Shown: piece by piece, positions 17,240 to 26,616 of the stretch
Position numbering within the stretch: the stretch's first letter is position 1
Layout: every line of letters starts with the position of its first letter
Assembly: GCA_017617995.1 (NCBI GenBank)
Contig: JAFZVE010000012.1
Location: 1 to 64,000 of the forward strand
Reading direction: 5' to 3'
Source of the DNA: Clostridiales bacterium
GTDB taxonomy: Bacteria; Bacillota; Clostridia; Saccharofermentanales; Saccharofermentanaceae
Length of the DNA: 64,000 nt
Translations under genes and position numbers: made by a program
Notes under the pieces: model-generated
Told to the model about the DNA's origin: nothing
What the model saw: only the letters and a program-made list of their open reading frames with translations
Database searches by the model: none

Positions 17240-18568
17240 TCAGATCTTCTTGGCTTCGAGATAGTAGCGCTTCTCGACTGCTTCACCCATGGAGAAGGTC
17301 TTCCTGGGGAAGACGCCCTCTTTGCTGATGGTCTCAAAGAAAGAATTCTTCGACACATCGGGGAGCAGGAAACCGAGCTTGTCTGCTGCGGATAGTGATC
17401 TGACGGAGTCCTCGCCGTGGATGTAGTCGGTGTGGATCTCAGAGGACTCGATCGAGTCGAGGAAACCCTGAAGTGACCCGACGGCGAGGGTGTGAGAAGG
17501 CTTGCCGATCACGAGTGTGAAGTCTTCGGAACCGTCTGTGACGAGGATCGTCTGGGAACCGTCGGCGCAGCCTTCCTTCGCAAAAGCACTGCTTCTTTCG
17601 ATAGCGATGTCATTGTTTGCGAAGTATTCTTTTGCCGCAGAAAGGAATGTCTCCTTCGTAAGACCGAAGGTCACACGGTGGATCGGCTCGAACTGGAGTC
17701 CGTCGTCATGAATATTGACGACCTCTACGAGGCAGTAGCGTGCGGGATGCGTCTCCTTCTCTTCATCGGAAAGACCGTCGCGGATATTCTCCCAGTGCTT
17801 CTTGGCGGTGGCCAGCGAGTGGTTTCCGTCGCCGACGGCGAAGAGGAAACCGTCCTCGGACTTGGCAAGAAGTGCACGGAGTGCAGAGATGATCGACTCG
17901 GAAACAGAAGATCCGGCCGGCGTGAAGAAGCCCCGGATATGTCCGCCCTCGCACATGAGGTCCGTATCATAGACAAGTTTGCCAAGTGCTTCATTAGGCG
18001 TGGAAGCAGCGGTATTGGCTGCCAGTGCAAGGAGAGCCGGCTCGATGACGGTCTTTTCGGGATCGTTGATGAGCACCATGATGTGCGGCATCTCGATCGG
18101 AGCGCGCTCGCGGATCCGCACACGGGGCGGGATACGGGAAAGTACAGTACCCTCCGTCGCACGGATGCGGCTCTTGTTGCCTGGAGTAAAGTCATACTGC
18201 TCGAGGTCAAGGGAAAGCATCAGGCCTTTGCGGGAAGAATTGTATTTTGTCTGGCGGTCGAGAAGGATAAAACCGGGCTCAAGCTCGCTCAGGATCCCTT
18301 CGTCGATATATTTCGTAATAGAAGAAGTAATGGCGGAAAGACGGGCATCGATCTGCTCGGGTGTTTCGCTCTCGAGATAGACCTCGGGGAGAAACATGCG
18401 CAACGTCGAAGGTGCCTCTCCTACTTCATTCTCGACTGCTTCCCAGTATTTCGGTTCAGATGTGAACTGATCACAAGCGATCACGGCCCACTTCTTAAGA
18501 TCAAGGCCGGACTTCGGAAGCAGGATCTTCGGTGCTGCCACGGCAATATCGGAATAGATGGAATTCAT
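17240..18568 (-). CDS. DUF1015 family protein
   Basis: A 442-residue protein with DUF1015 features: 'WAVIACDQFTSEPKYW' near the N-terminus, 'GDGNHSLATAKKHWE' about residue 250, and a following 'HPARYCLVEVVNIHD'. The family is widespread, occurs near serine-biosynthesis genes in many bacteria, and has no firm function; the Gly-Asp-Gly-Asn-His motif suggests a phosphoryl- or nucleotide-binding site. I start at the ATG at 18568, with GGAGG 7 bases upstream, over an upstream in-frame start that lacks a ribosome site. First gene of the minus-strand operon. Confidence 0.88.
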   Translation of the reverse strand: MNSIYSDIAVAAPKILLPKSGLDLKKWAVIACDQFTSEPKYWEAVENEVGEAPSTLRMFLPEVYLESETPEQIDARLSAITSSITKYIDEGILSELEPGFILLDRQTKYNSSRKGLMLSLDLEQYDFTPGNKSRIRATEGTVLSRIPPRVRIRERAPIEMPHIMVLINDPEKTVIEPALLALAANTAASTPNEALGKLVYDTDLMCEGGHIRGFFTPAGSSVSESIISALRALLAKSEDGFLFAVGDGNHSLATAKKHWENIRDGLSDEEKETHPARYCLVEVVNIHDDGLQFEPIHRVTFGLTKETFLSAAKEYFANNDIAIERSSAFAKEGCADGSQTILVTDGSEDFTLVIGKPSHTLAVGSLQGFLDSIESSEIHTDYIHGEDSVRSLSAADKLGFLLPDVSKNSFFETISKEGVFPRKTFSMGEAVEKRYYLEAKKI

Positions 18569-18604
18569 GGAAAATCCTCCCGTTTTTCGAAAAATAGCCA
18601 TAAC

Positions 18605-18633
18605 ATTATAGCACGGCATGAGGTAAATGTCTT
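18605..18633 (-). promoter_or_regulatory. Promoter of the DUF1015 operon
   Basis: On the minus strand TATAAT (18610-18605), preceded by TGC, is spaced 17 bases from AAGACA. It lies about 37 bases before the DUF1015 ATG. Confidence 0.65.
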
Positions 18634-18783
18634 GATTACCTTATATATTCATATCCGGTGTCCATCACGGTTTCCTGTGACAGTGTTTTTTGCATCGGTA
18701 TCTTTCAAAAACGGACGCATTTCTCTATAATGAAAAGAGGTTTTCCCGGGGAGGGAAGCAGAAGCATCGGAGGAGGCGTAGAT

Positions 18784-19785
18784 ATGGCCAATGTAGAAAA
18801 TGCCCGCGTCAGATTGATCTGTGTACTAAATATCCTTGTGCGGGAGACAGATGCGAATCATGGTCTGACGATCAGAGAAATCAGATCCCGCCTCAAGGAA
18901 TATGGATTTGAACCGGATCGCAAGACTCTCTATTCCGATTTTGACGCGATACGTGAGTATTTCGCATATGTGGAGAAAACACGCGGAAATGTCCCCCGGT
19001 ACTACATCGATGAGCGGTCCTTCGAAGTCGAGGAGATCATGGTACTGATCGATGCTGTCGAGTCAGCGGGCTTCATGACGCAGAAGAAGAAAGAAGATCT
19101 GATCCGAAAACTCAAAGAACTGACGTCCTCGAAGCAGGCCAATGAACTCAATGCCCAGATCCACTACATCGGACGTCACCACTCTACCAACAATGACTAT
19201 ATCTACACGGTTTCCGCGATCCGGCAGGCCCTGGCCGAGGGACATCCGGTGACGTTTAAATATCTCGATATCGATTTTGAAAAGGGTACAGTATATAAGC
19301 ACGATGGCATGGACTATATCCTCCACCCGATCGCGATGGCCTGGAATAACGGCTTCTACTACTGCATCGGTACACGTCCGGAGCAGAGCCCCGAAGGGGA
19401 GAAGGATAAGCCACGCCAATTCCGTATCGACCGTATGAAGCATGTAAATGTCCTTAAGGACAGCAAGCTTGCGCCACCGCCGAAGGACTTCGATGTGGCC
19501 AAGTATATGGAGGCGACATTTAGTATGTACGGGTCCAAGCCCGAGAAGATCCTGTTGCGGTTTGACAAGCGCCTCCTGCAGCAGTTCTACGATCACTTTG
19601 ATCAGAACATCAAGGTTTTTCAGGATCCGGAGCACAAAGACTGTGTATGTGCGAATGTAGAGGTGGGTGTCGGACCGACATTCTACGCATGGGTCTCGAC
19701 ATATGCCGGAGGATTCACGATCGTAGAGCCCAAGCGCGTGCGTGAAGCGTATCACAAGCATCTGAGATCTGCACTGGAGTCCTGA
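18784..19785 (+). CDS. WYL-domain transcriptional regulator
   Basis: A 333-residue regulator. It has an N-terminal helix-turn-helix ('LTIREIRSRLKEYGFEPDRKTLYSDFDAIR', residues 30-60) and a C-terminal WYL domain ('VTFKYLDI', 'HPIAMAWNNGFYYCIG', 'RQFRIDRM', the last being the conserved Arg block). AGGAGGCG precedes the ATG at 18784. WYL regulators sense small ligands or nucleic acids. It is divergent from the DUF1015 operon, with about 215 bases between starts, and is followed closely by the SGNH-like gene; either could be its target, which is an inference. Confidence 0.9.
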   Translation: MANVENARVRLICVLNILVRETDANHGLTIREIRSRLKEYGFEPDRKTLYSDFDAIREYFAYVEKTRGNVPRYYIDERSFEVEEIMVLIDAVESAGFMTQKKKEDLIRKLKELTSSKQANELNAQIHYIGRHHSTNNDYIYTVSAIRQALAEGHPVTFKYLDIDFEKGTVYKHDGMDYILHPIAMAWNNGFYYCIGTRPEQSPEGEKDKPRQFRIDRMKHVNVLKDSKLAPPPKDFDVAKYMEATFSMYGSKPEKILLRFDKRLLQQFYDHFDQNIKVFQDPEHKDCVCANVEVGVGPTFYAWVSTYAGGFTIVEPKRVREAYHKHLRSALES

Positions 19786-19803
19786 CGGACTGATGATTCT
19801 GAC

Positions 19804-20841
19804 ATGAGTAATATTTGGGAAAAAGTAAAGACAAATTCCATCCGCCGTGTGGCGATGATCCTGGCCCTTCTCACTTTTACGGGCGGTATGCTGTGTCTGG
19901 CGGATCTTCTTCTTCGCCCGAAGTACATGGGCGAGGTCACGGAGGGGGCGCTGACAGCCGAGTATTACGAAGCATATGGCGATCACGATGTGCTCTTTGT
20001 GGGGGACTGTGAGGTCTATGAGAATTTCTCGACAGTCCAACTATGGAAGGAATACGGCATCAACAGCTTCATCCGTGGCGGCGCGCAGCAGCTCGTATGG
20101 CAGTCTTACTACCTCCTCGAGGATGCACTCCGCTACGAGACCCCGGATGTCGTGGTCTTTAACGTCCTGACCCTGATGTATAACGAACCCCAGAACGAAG
20201 CCTATAACCGCATGGCGCTCGACGGTATGCGCTGGAGCCCGACGAAATGGAAGGCCATCGAGGCGTCGATGTGCGAGGGCGAGAGCTTGATCGAGTACCT
20301 GTTCCCGATCCTCCGTTACCACAGCCGCTGGAACGAGCTGACCTCCGAGGATTTTAAATACTGGTTCAGTAAGGACCTCGTGTCCTTTAACGGTTACTAC
20401 CTGCGCCGGGAAATCATGCCGGCCGGGGAGATGCCGCCGGCGCGCCCGCTCGCGGACCCGAATTTCGGCGCCAAGGCGATGGAATACCTCGATAAGATGA
20501 CCGAACTCTGTAAGGAAAAGGGAATCCACCTCGTCCTCATCAAGTCCCCGTCGCTCTATCCGCACTGGTACGACGAGTGGGACGAGCAGATGGAGAAGTA
20601 CGCGCAGGAGCACGACATCCTCTACATCAACATGCTTGCGATCGCGGAAGCCGAGATCGGCATCGACTACAGCCTCGACACCTACGACGCAGGTCTCCAC
20701 ATGAATGTGACCGGCGCGGAAAAGTGCGCCTCTTATCTGGGGAAGATCCTCGTCGAGAAGTACGGCCTTACGGACCATCGCAACGACGAGAAGATGGCGG
20801 CATACTGGGAGAAGGTCATCGAGCGTTACGACGCGGCATAG
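19804..20841 (+). CDS. Membrane-anchored SGNH-hydrolase-like protein with altered nucleophile site
   Basis: A 345-residue protein with one N-terminal membrane helix (about residues 15-38) and an extracytoplasmic domain of the SGNH/DHHW type. Block I reads 'DVLFVGDCEVYENFS' (about residue 60), where the usual Ser nucleophile position is Cys. The C-terminal Asp-x-x-His block is present as 'DAGLHMN' (about 297). This family includes polysaccharide O-acetyl-esterases and -transferases. It begins 18 bases after the WYL gene. The functional call is tentative because the nucleophile is changed. Confidence 0.6.
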   Translation: MSNIWEKVKTNSIRRVAMILALLTFTGGMLCLADLLLRPKYMGEVTEGALTAEYYEAYGDHDVLFVGDCEVYENFSTVQLWKEYGINSFIRGGAQQLVWQSYYLLEDALRYETPDVVVFNVLTLMYNEPQNEAYNRMALDGMRWSPTKWKAIEASMCEGESLIEYLFPILRYHSRWNELTSEDFKYWFSKDLVSFNGYYLRREIMPAGEMPPARPLADPNFGAKAMEYLDKMTELCKEKGIHLVLIKSPSLYPHWYDEWDEQMEKYAQEHDILYINMLAIAEAEIGIDYSLDTYDAGLHMNVTGAEKCASYLGKILVEKYGLTDHRNDEKMAAYWEKVIERYDAA

Positions 20842-20889
20842 GGAGATTGTTTAACTTTCCGTGAATTCCATGAATAATTCGTGAAAGCC

Positions 20890-20909
20890 TTTGCAGACAT
20901 TTCTGCAAA
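20890..20909. repeat. Palindrome before the HD-GYP gene
   Basis: TTTGCAGA (20890-20897) and TCTGCAAA (20902-20909) form a perfect 8-bp palindrome with a 4-base spacer, 17 bases before the ATG. It may be an operator or a leader hairpin; there is no T run. Confidence 0.55.
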
Positions 20910-20925
20910 GTGATAAAGTTATTTT

Positions 20926-23900
20926 ATGAATAACCTTCGTCTGACAACACGGATTTTCAGTGCTTGCCTTGCGCTTCTTATGGGATCGGCAGGGCTTATT
21001 GCTTTGACGTCTGAAGATACGCTTTTTGCGGCGGATGATGCCGCTTCTGCCCGTACGGTGTACCGGGCTCTGGAAGACGATGAAGATTCCGGATCGGCGG
21101 AGGCGGAGATCTCGGACGACGAGATGGCGGCGCACCTCGTTGACGCATCCCGCGGATATTCTCCAAAACTTTATAACAATACATCGGGCCTTCCGACTTC
21201 GGAGGCTAACGCCATCGTGCAGACGCCGGAAGGATTCATCTGGATCGGCTGCTACAGCGGCCTGATCCGTTACGATGGTAATACATTTGAACGCATCAGC
21301 TCTGCGCAGACCGGTATTACCAGTGTCGTCAGCCTGATGGTCGACTCGAAGGGGAGACTCTGGGTCGGTACCAATGACAGCGGCGCAGGTGTGCTGGACA
21401 AGAGTAACTGGACGATCTTTAACAAGCAGAACGGACTGCATTCGCTGTCCGTCCACTCGATCGTGGAAGATGAAAACGGCCTGATCTATATGGGCACGAC
21501 GGAGGGTGTGGCCATCATTTCGGAAGATATGACCGTCACGGCCATCGAGACCGAGCAGATCAAGTCCGCCTATGTCCGTAAGCTCGCGCTGGGACTGGAC
21601 AACACCATCTATGCGCTGACGATCGACGGCGAGATTTTCACCATGAAGGACGGCGTCCTGACCGGGTACTACGATACCACGATCCTCGGATCTTCCGATA
21701 TCCATGCGATCCTGCCGGATCCGGAGAAAGAGGGATACATCTACTGCGCGACCAAGGGGACGGACGTATTCTACGGAAAACTCGGACAGCCCTTGTCTCG
21801 CGTGATCGACAGCATCGAACCGCTCAGTTACGTGAACTCGATTAATAAGATCGCTGATGAGATCTGGGTGTGCACGGATAACGGCATCGGCCGCATTGTC
21901 GACGGGCATATCATCGTGCTGGAGCATCTGCCGATGACCACCTCGATCGAGTGTATGATAGACGACTACCAGCACAATCTCTGGTTCGTTTCTTCCCAGC
22001 AGGGCGTCATGAAGATCGTGCCGAGCCGTTTCACGAATCTTTATGAACAGTACCGTCTCACGAACGATGTGGTCTATTCAACCTGCGTCTCGGATAATAA
22101 ATTATTCATCGGTACAAAGACCTCCGGTCTTCTGGTCATGGCAGATCACGAGCTTATGGAGTCGCTCCCGATCGAGCATATTAGGACGGCTTCCGGAGTA
22201 GAACTTGAGGAGAACGATCTGATCAAATTCCTGGCAGGGACGAAGATCCGCTCGATCGTCCGGGACTCGAAGGGAAATCTGTGGTTCTCGACTTTTACCG
22301 AGGGAAAATCACTTGTCCGATACGATGGCCGGGACGCGGTCGTCTTTTCGAAGAATGACGGCGGTCTTCCGTCCGACCGTGTCCGTATCGTGTACGAGTG
22401 CACAGATGGCTCGATGGCCATCGCTTGTACAGGCGGCGTGGTGATCTTACGGGACGATAAGATTGAAGCCTTGTACGGCGAAGAAGCGGGAATCAACAAC
22501 GCCGAGATCCTGACGGTCACCCAAGCCACAAACGGTGCACTCCTGATCGGTACGGACGGCGACGGTATTTATATTCTGGAAAACGGCAAACTTCAGCATA
22601 TCAATACGGATAACGGTCTGCCTTCCGACGTGGTCATGCGTATCAAGAAGGACAGATCCAGAGAGCTCTACTGGATCGTGGCGAGCAACTATCTCGCGTA
22701 CATGACGCCGGACTACCAGATAACGACGATCAATAATTTCCCGTATTCCAATAACTTCGACATCTACCAGAATAAGATCGACGAGATGTGGGTCTTAAGC
22801 AGTAACGGTATCTATGTGGTACCGACCGAGGAGATGCTCGCCAACGGCGAGATCGTCCCGTTCTTCTACGGTATGGCGAACGGGCTTTCGTGCTTCGCGA
22901 CCTCGAATTCCTATAGCGAACTGACAGATGGCGGCGATCTTTATATCAGCGGCTCGACAGGTGTCGTGCTGACGAATATCGATGAACCGAATACGATCGA
23001 TAGTGACGTGATCATCACCGTTCCTTATATCGAAGCGGACGGACAGAGGATCTATCCCGGCGTCGACGGTGCTTTTGAAGTATCATCGGGCGTACAGAAG
23101 GTAACCGTATACGCCTACTGCTTCAACTATTCGCTGGTCAATCCGGAGATCTCCTATAAGCTCGAGGGCTTCGATAGAAGCACCACGACAGTTCTGAGAA
23201 GTGAACTGAAACCGATTGACTACACGAACCTCTCCGGCGGCGAGTATACGTTCCGGTTGGAGCTTCTCGATTCGTTCGGGCAGGTACAGAAAGTCTCGGA
23301 AGTGAAGATCGTGAAGAAGAAGGCCCTCACGGAGAGAATGTGGTTCAAGAGCTTTTGCCTCGTCGTGCTCATCGCCGCTGTCGCATTTGTGGCGGGCGTC
23401 GTCGGCAGTCACCGGATGGAACGACTGAAGAAGAAGGAACACGAGCAGCGTATCTTGATCCGCGAGATCGTCGAGGCGTTCGCAAAGGTTATCGATATGA
23501 AGGATAAGTATACGAACGGCCACTCGTCGCGTGTGGCGGAGTATACGGCGATGCTCGCAGAGGAGCTCGGCTACGACGAGGAGACCGTCGAGAAATACAG
23601 AAATATCGCACTTCTCCACGATATCGGCAAGATCGGTATCTCCACGGAGACGCTGAATAAAGCCGGACGTCTGACGGACGATGAGTTTAAGGAGATCAAG
23701 TCCCACTCTGGTAAGGGTTATGTGGTTCTGAAGGATATCAGCATCATGCCGGAGCTGGCGATCGGCGCGCGTGACCATCACGAGAGACCGGACGGACACG
23801 GCTACCCGCGTGGCCTCACGGGCGAGGAGATTCCGCGTGTGGCGCAGATCATCGCCGTGGCGGATACATTTGATGCGATGTACTCTGACCGTCCTTACAG

Positions 23901-24255
23901 AAAGCGCATGAACTTCGATAAGGCCATCTCCATTATCAAGGAGGTCTCCGGCACGCAGCTGACGGCGGACGTCGTGGACGCATTCCTGCGGCTCGTGGAG
24001 AAAGGTGAATTCCGCGCCGAGGACGACGAAGGCGGCGGCACGTTCGAAGACATCACCAATATCCATAAGGCACAGGATAAGAAGAAGGCCGAGGAGGACG
24101 CGGCTTCGGCGAAGGCGTCGGACGAAAAAACGTCGGGAGAGAAGCCTGCGGAGAAGTCCGAAGAGGAGAAGTCTTCCGAGGAAAATGCACAGGACAGCAA
24201 TCCTGATTCAGAAAAGCCGTCTGAGGATCCGCCGAAGAACGATTCGGAAAAGTGA
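20926..24255 (+). CDS. Beta-propeller sensor fused to HD-GYP phosphodiesterase
   Basis: An 1109-residue receptor. Order: signal segment (1-30), a two-component-regulator type beta-propeller with repeated 'G-LWVGT' blades (about 65-690), a Y_Y_Y domain (about 720-790), one membrane helix (about 805-825), a short coiled linker, then an HD-GYP domain (about 845-1030), and a Lys/Glu/Ser-rich tail. The HD-GYP domain has 'NGHSSRVAEY', 'LLHDIGKIGI', 'HHERPDGHGYPRG' and 'DTFDAM-SDRPYR', so both metal ligands and the GYP loop are intact. It should hydrolyse c-di-GMP in the cytoplasm in response to an extracytoplasmic, possibly glycan, signal. There is no kinase or receiver domain. A palindrome precedes the ATG. 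Confidence 0.93.
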   Translation: MNNLRLTTRIFSACLALLMGSAGLIALTSEDTLFAADDAASARTVYRALEDDEDSGSAEAEISDDEMAAHLVDASRGYSPKLYNNTSGLPTSEANAIVQTPEGFIWIGCYSGLIRYDGNTFERISSAQTGITSVVSLMVDSKGRLWVGTNDSGAGVLDKSNWTIFNKQNGLHSLSVHSIVEDENGLIYMGTTEGVAIISEDMTVTAIETEQIKSAYVRKLALGLDNTIYALTIDGEIFTMKDGVLTGYYDTTILGSSDIHAILPDPEKEGYIYCATKGTDVFYGKLGQPLSRVIDSIEPLSYVNSINKIADEIWVCTDNGIGRIVDGHIIVLEHLPMTTSIECMIDDYQHNLWFVSSQQGVMKIVPSRFTNLYEQYRLTNDVVYSTCVSDNKLFIGTKTSGLLVMADHELMESLPIEHIRTASGVELEENDLIKFLAGTKIRSIVRDSKGNLWFSTFTEGKSLVRYDGRDAVVFSKNDGGLPSDRVRIVYECTDGSMAIACTGGVVILRDDKIEALYGEEAGINNAEILTVTQATNGALLIGTDGDGIYILENGKLQHINTDNGLPSDVVMRIKKDRSRELYWIVASNYLAYMTPDYQITTINNFPYSNNFDIYQNKIDEMWVLSSNGIYVVPTEEMLANGEIVPFFYGMANGLSCFATSNSYSELTDGGDLYISGSTGVVLTNIDEPNTIDSDVIITVPYIEADGQRIYPGVDGAFEVSSGVQKVTVYAYCFNYSLVNPEISYKLEGFDRSTTTVLRSELKPIDYTNLSGGEYTFRLELLDSFGQVQKVSEVKIVKKKALTERMWFKSFCLVVLIAAVAFVAGVVGSHRMERLKKKEHEQRILIREIVEAFAKVIDMKDKYTNGHSSRVAEYTAMLAEELGYDEETVEKYRNIALLHDIGKIGISTETLNKAGRLTDDEFKEIKSHSGKGYVVLKDISIMPELAIGARDHHERPDGHGYPRGLTGEEIPRVAQIIAVADTFDAMYSDRPYRKRMNFDKAISIIKEVSGTQLTADVVDAFLRLVEKGEFRAEDDEGGGTFEDITNIHKAQDKKKAEEDAASAKASDEKTSGEKPAEKSEEEKSSEENAQDSNPDSEKPSEDPPKNDSEK

Positions 24256-24266
24256 CAGATTGTTGA

Positions 24267-24295
24267 TTGAAACTGTGGCTGAATCGTGCGACAAT
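24267..24295 (+). promoter_or_regulatory. Likely promoter of the 24.3-kb lipoprotein gene
   Basis: TTGAAA (24267-24272), 17 bases and GACAAT (24290-24295) preceded by TGC, about 40 bases before the ATG. Confidence 0.45.
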
Positions 24296-24335
24296 GTGTG
24301 ATGACTCTTTACAAGGGAAAAAGGAGAAAGAAATA

Positions 24336-24929
24336 ATGAAGAAGATTACTTCTCTGGTGCTTGCGCTCATTCTGGCTGCGGCAATGACAGCATGCTCCGA
24401 TGCCAATACGATTGAAACAAAAAAGTCTGAGCAGGGCACCGGTTCGACTACGACAACCGCGGTCAGTGGCGAGTCTCAGAATCAGGAGAGCGAAGGATCC
24501 GGCTCTGTCGAAGTGACACTGGATACGACAGGTAATTTCGTTTTTAAGTCCGATGATGTGGAGATCCTTTTGGGTGGCGACCCGGATGCGGTCATCTCGA
24601 AGCTCGGTGACGCGAAGTCGGTCCTCGATGTACCGTCGTGTGCGCATGACGGCACGGATCGTGTCTATACCTACAACAATTTCACTCTTTCCGTCTATAC
24701 CGCGACCGGAAGTGAAAAAGGCTATATTTCCGATGTGCTTCTGATCTCGGATCTGATCGCGACACCGGAAGGCCTCGAGATTGGTATGGATGTCGAGAAG
24801 GCCAGAGAGTTCTACGGCGATGCCGACAAAGAAACGGATACGACCTGGATCTATAAGCGCGGCACTTCCCAGCTGATGCTGACGATCAACGGGACGAAGA
24901 TCATCTCGATCGAGTACATGATCCCGTAA
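24336..24929 (+). CDS. Secreted lipoprotein, conserved hypothetical
   Basis: A 197-residue protein with a lipoprotein signal (residues 1-20, lipobox 'MTAC'), a Ser/Thr/Gly linker, and a globular domain. The globular part contains 'GGDPDAVISKLGD' and 'GLEIGMDVEKAREFYGD', which look like a duplicated alpha-beta motif in which a helix follows a 'G-D/S' start, as in small SmpA/BLIP-like lipoproteins. AAGGAGAAAG precedes the ATG at 24336; upstream in-frame starts lack a ribosome site. It sits 20 bases before the methyltransferase gene. Function unknown. Confidence 0.8.
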   Translation: MKKITSLVLALILAAAMTACSDANTIETKKSEQGTGSTTTTAVSGESQNQESEGSGSVEVTLDTTGNFVFKSDDVEILLGGDPDAVISKLGDAKSVLDVPSCAHDGTDRVYTYNNFTLSVYTATGSEKGYISDVLLISDLIATPEGLEIGMDVEKAREFYGDADKETDTTWIYKRGTSQLMLTINGTKIISIEYMIP

Positions 24930-24949
24930 AACCAAGGAGGACAGGGCTT

Positions 24950-25561
24950 TTGACGCATTATTATGACGAAAACCCACAAGTAGAGTCCGACCGCCGCGTC
25001 GTTCAGGCGCGCATGCACGGTATGGACTTCTTCTTTACTACGGACGCGGATGTGTTCTCGAAGAAGTTCCTGGATTTCGGTTCCAGAACGCTCCTGGAGA
25101 CGGCGATCGGGGATCTTACTGCGGCGAACCGGAAGAAGGGAAAACTTCTGGATCTCGGGTGCGGGTACGGCCCGATCGGGATCATCATGAAGCGGGTCTT
25201 CCCGTCGATGGAAGTGACGATGGTCGACATCAACAACCGGGCACTTGAGCTGGCGCGCGAGAATGCCGAGAATAACGGCGTGAAATGTGTCGATGTGCAT
25301 CAGTCGGATGCGTGCGCTTCCGTGGAGGGCCTCTTTGATGTGGTGCTGACGAATCCACCGGTGCGCGCGGGCAAGCAGACGGTCTTTTCCTTCTATGACG
25401 GGGCATACGGGCACATGAGTGAGGGTGCTTTTCTCTATGTGGTCCTTCAGAAGAAACAGGGCGCACCGTCTTCGGAGAAGTATCTCCTCGAGAAGTTCGG
25501 CAACTGCGAGGTCATCGCCAAGGAATCCGGCTACTGGATATTGAAATCCGTGAAAAACTGA
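24950..25561 (+). CDS. RsmC-like class I methyltransferase
   Basis: A 203-residue SAM-dependent enzyme. It has the SAM motif 'LLDLGCGYGPIG' (about residue 64), the acidic 'VDINNRALELA' and the catalytic 'TNPPVRAG' (about 132), which matches the N-PP motif of guanine-N2 methyltransferases of the RsmC/RsmD type. It is therefore probably a 16S rRNA methyltransferase, here only as the catalytic domain. The start is TTG at 24950, supported by AAGGAGG 9 bases upstream. Confidence 0.88.
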   Translation: MTHYYDENPQVESDRRVVQARMHGMDFFFTTDADVFSKKFLDFGSRTLLETAIGDLTAANRKKGKLLDLGCGYGPIGIIMKRVFPSMEVTMVDINNRALELARENAENNGVKCVDVHQSDACASVEGLFDVVLTNPPVRAGKQTVFSFYDGAYGHMSEGAFLYVVLQKKQGAPSSEKYLLEKFGNCEVIAKESGYWILKSVKN

Positions 25562-25574
25562 GTTCCGGCATTCC

Positions 25575-25603
25575 TTGCTTTTCTCATTTACCTAGCGTAC
25601 AAT
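25575..25603 (+). promoter_or_regulatory. Promoter of the mrp gene
   Basis: TTGCTT (25575-25580), a 17-base spacer and TACAAT (25598-25603). The transcript would have a leader of about 105 bases. Confidence 0.6.
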
Positions 25604-25715
25604 AGGGTTTCAAATGCGCATCCGATGCGTGTGCCCCGTGGCGGGTGCAGATCCTTCCGCTTCCGACAGGAGAAACGGCGCATCAGCGATAAATACTTTA
25701 TATGAGGTGAATACT

Positions 25716-26582
25716 ATGGCTTCCTGTGATTCATGTGGTTCAAAAGATTCCTGCCCGTCCGCTTCGGCCGGCGGTTCCTGCGGTTCTTCTACGCCGGAAT
25801 CTCTCATCGCACCACTCCATGAGAAATCTAGTGTAAAGAAAGTCATCGGCGTCTGCAGTGGTAAGGGCGGCGTCGGTAAGTCCTTCGTGACTTCGGTACT
25901 GGCCGCGAGACTGGCTCGTGACGGCTATCGCGTTGCGATCCTCGATGCGGACGTAACCGGTCCTTCGATCCCGAAGGCGTTCGGCCTGAAGGGTCAGCTC
26001 AAGGGTGACGAGAGCGGCATCCTGCCGATGATCTCCCACTCCGGTATCCAGATCGTCTCGGTAAATCTGGTTATGGAGAACGAAGAGGCGCCGGTCGTCT
26101 GGCGTGGTCCGGTCATCTCCGGTGTCGTCAAGCAGTTCTGGTCGGATGTCATCTGGGAGAACATCGACGTCATGCTCATCGATATGCCGCCGGGAACAGG
26201 TGATGTTCCGCTTACGGTATTCCAGTCCATCCCGCTCGATGGTATCTTCCTCGTGTCCACTCCGCAGGATCTCGTTTCCATGATCGTCAACAAGGCGAGA
26301 AACATGGCTTTGCTTATGCAGGTCAAGGTTCTCGGCTTCATCGAGAACATGAGCTACACGGTCTGCAAGCACTGTGGTGAGAAGACACCGCTCTTCGGAG
26401 AAGAGGGCAAGGTCGGTAAGGCGGCCAATGAACTGGGTGTGCCGCTTCTGGATAAGCTGCCGCTGGATCCGGATATCACGGCTCTCGTAGACGAAGGCCA
26501 TATCGAGAAGGTACCGTCCGAGCTTCTTTGCGGTGCGGTCGAGTATGTCGAGAAACTGCTCGAAGCGGATGAGAACAAGTAA
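25716..26582 (+). CDS. mrp: Mrp/NBP35-type iron-sulfur carrier ATPase
   Basis: A 288-residue P-loop ATPase with the deviant Walker A 'GKGGVGKS' (about residue 50), switch 'DADVTGPSIP', 'IDMPPGTGD' and a C-terminal 'CKHCG' pair that binds a bridging Fe-S cluster. The N-terminus is Cys-rich ('CDSCGSKDSC'), which may hold another cluster as in Nbp35-type proteins. The ATG at 25716 has TGAGGTGA upstream. Family role: Fe-S cluster assembly or transfer. The next gene follows after 34 bases. Confidence 0.93.
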   Translation: MASCDSCGSKDSCPSASAGGSCGSSTPESLIAPLHEKSSVKKVIGVCSGKGGVGKSFVTSVLAARLARDGYRVAILDADVTGPSIPKAFGLKGQLKGDESGILPMISHSGIQIVSVNLVMENEEAPVVWRGPVISGVVKQFWSDVIWENIDVMLIDMPPGTGDVPLTVFQSIPLDGIFLVSTPQDLVSMIVNKARNMALLMQVKVLGFIENMSYTVCKHCGEKTPLFGEEGKVGKAANELGVPLLDKLPLDPDITALVDEGHIEKVPSELLCGAVEYVEKLLEADENK

Positions 26583-26616
26583 GATGAAGCAGTGCTTCAG
26601 GTAAAGAAGGCTGACA

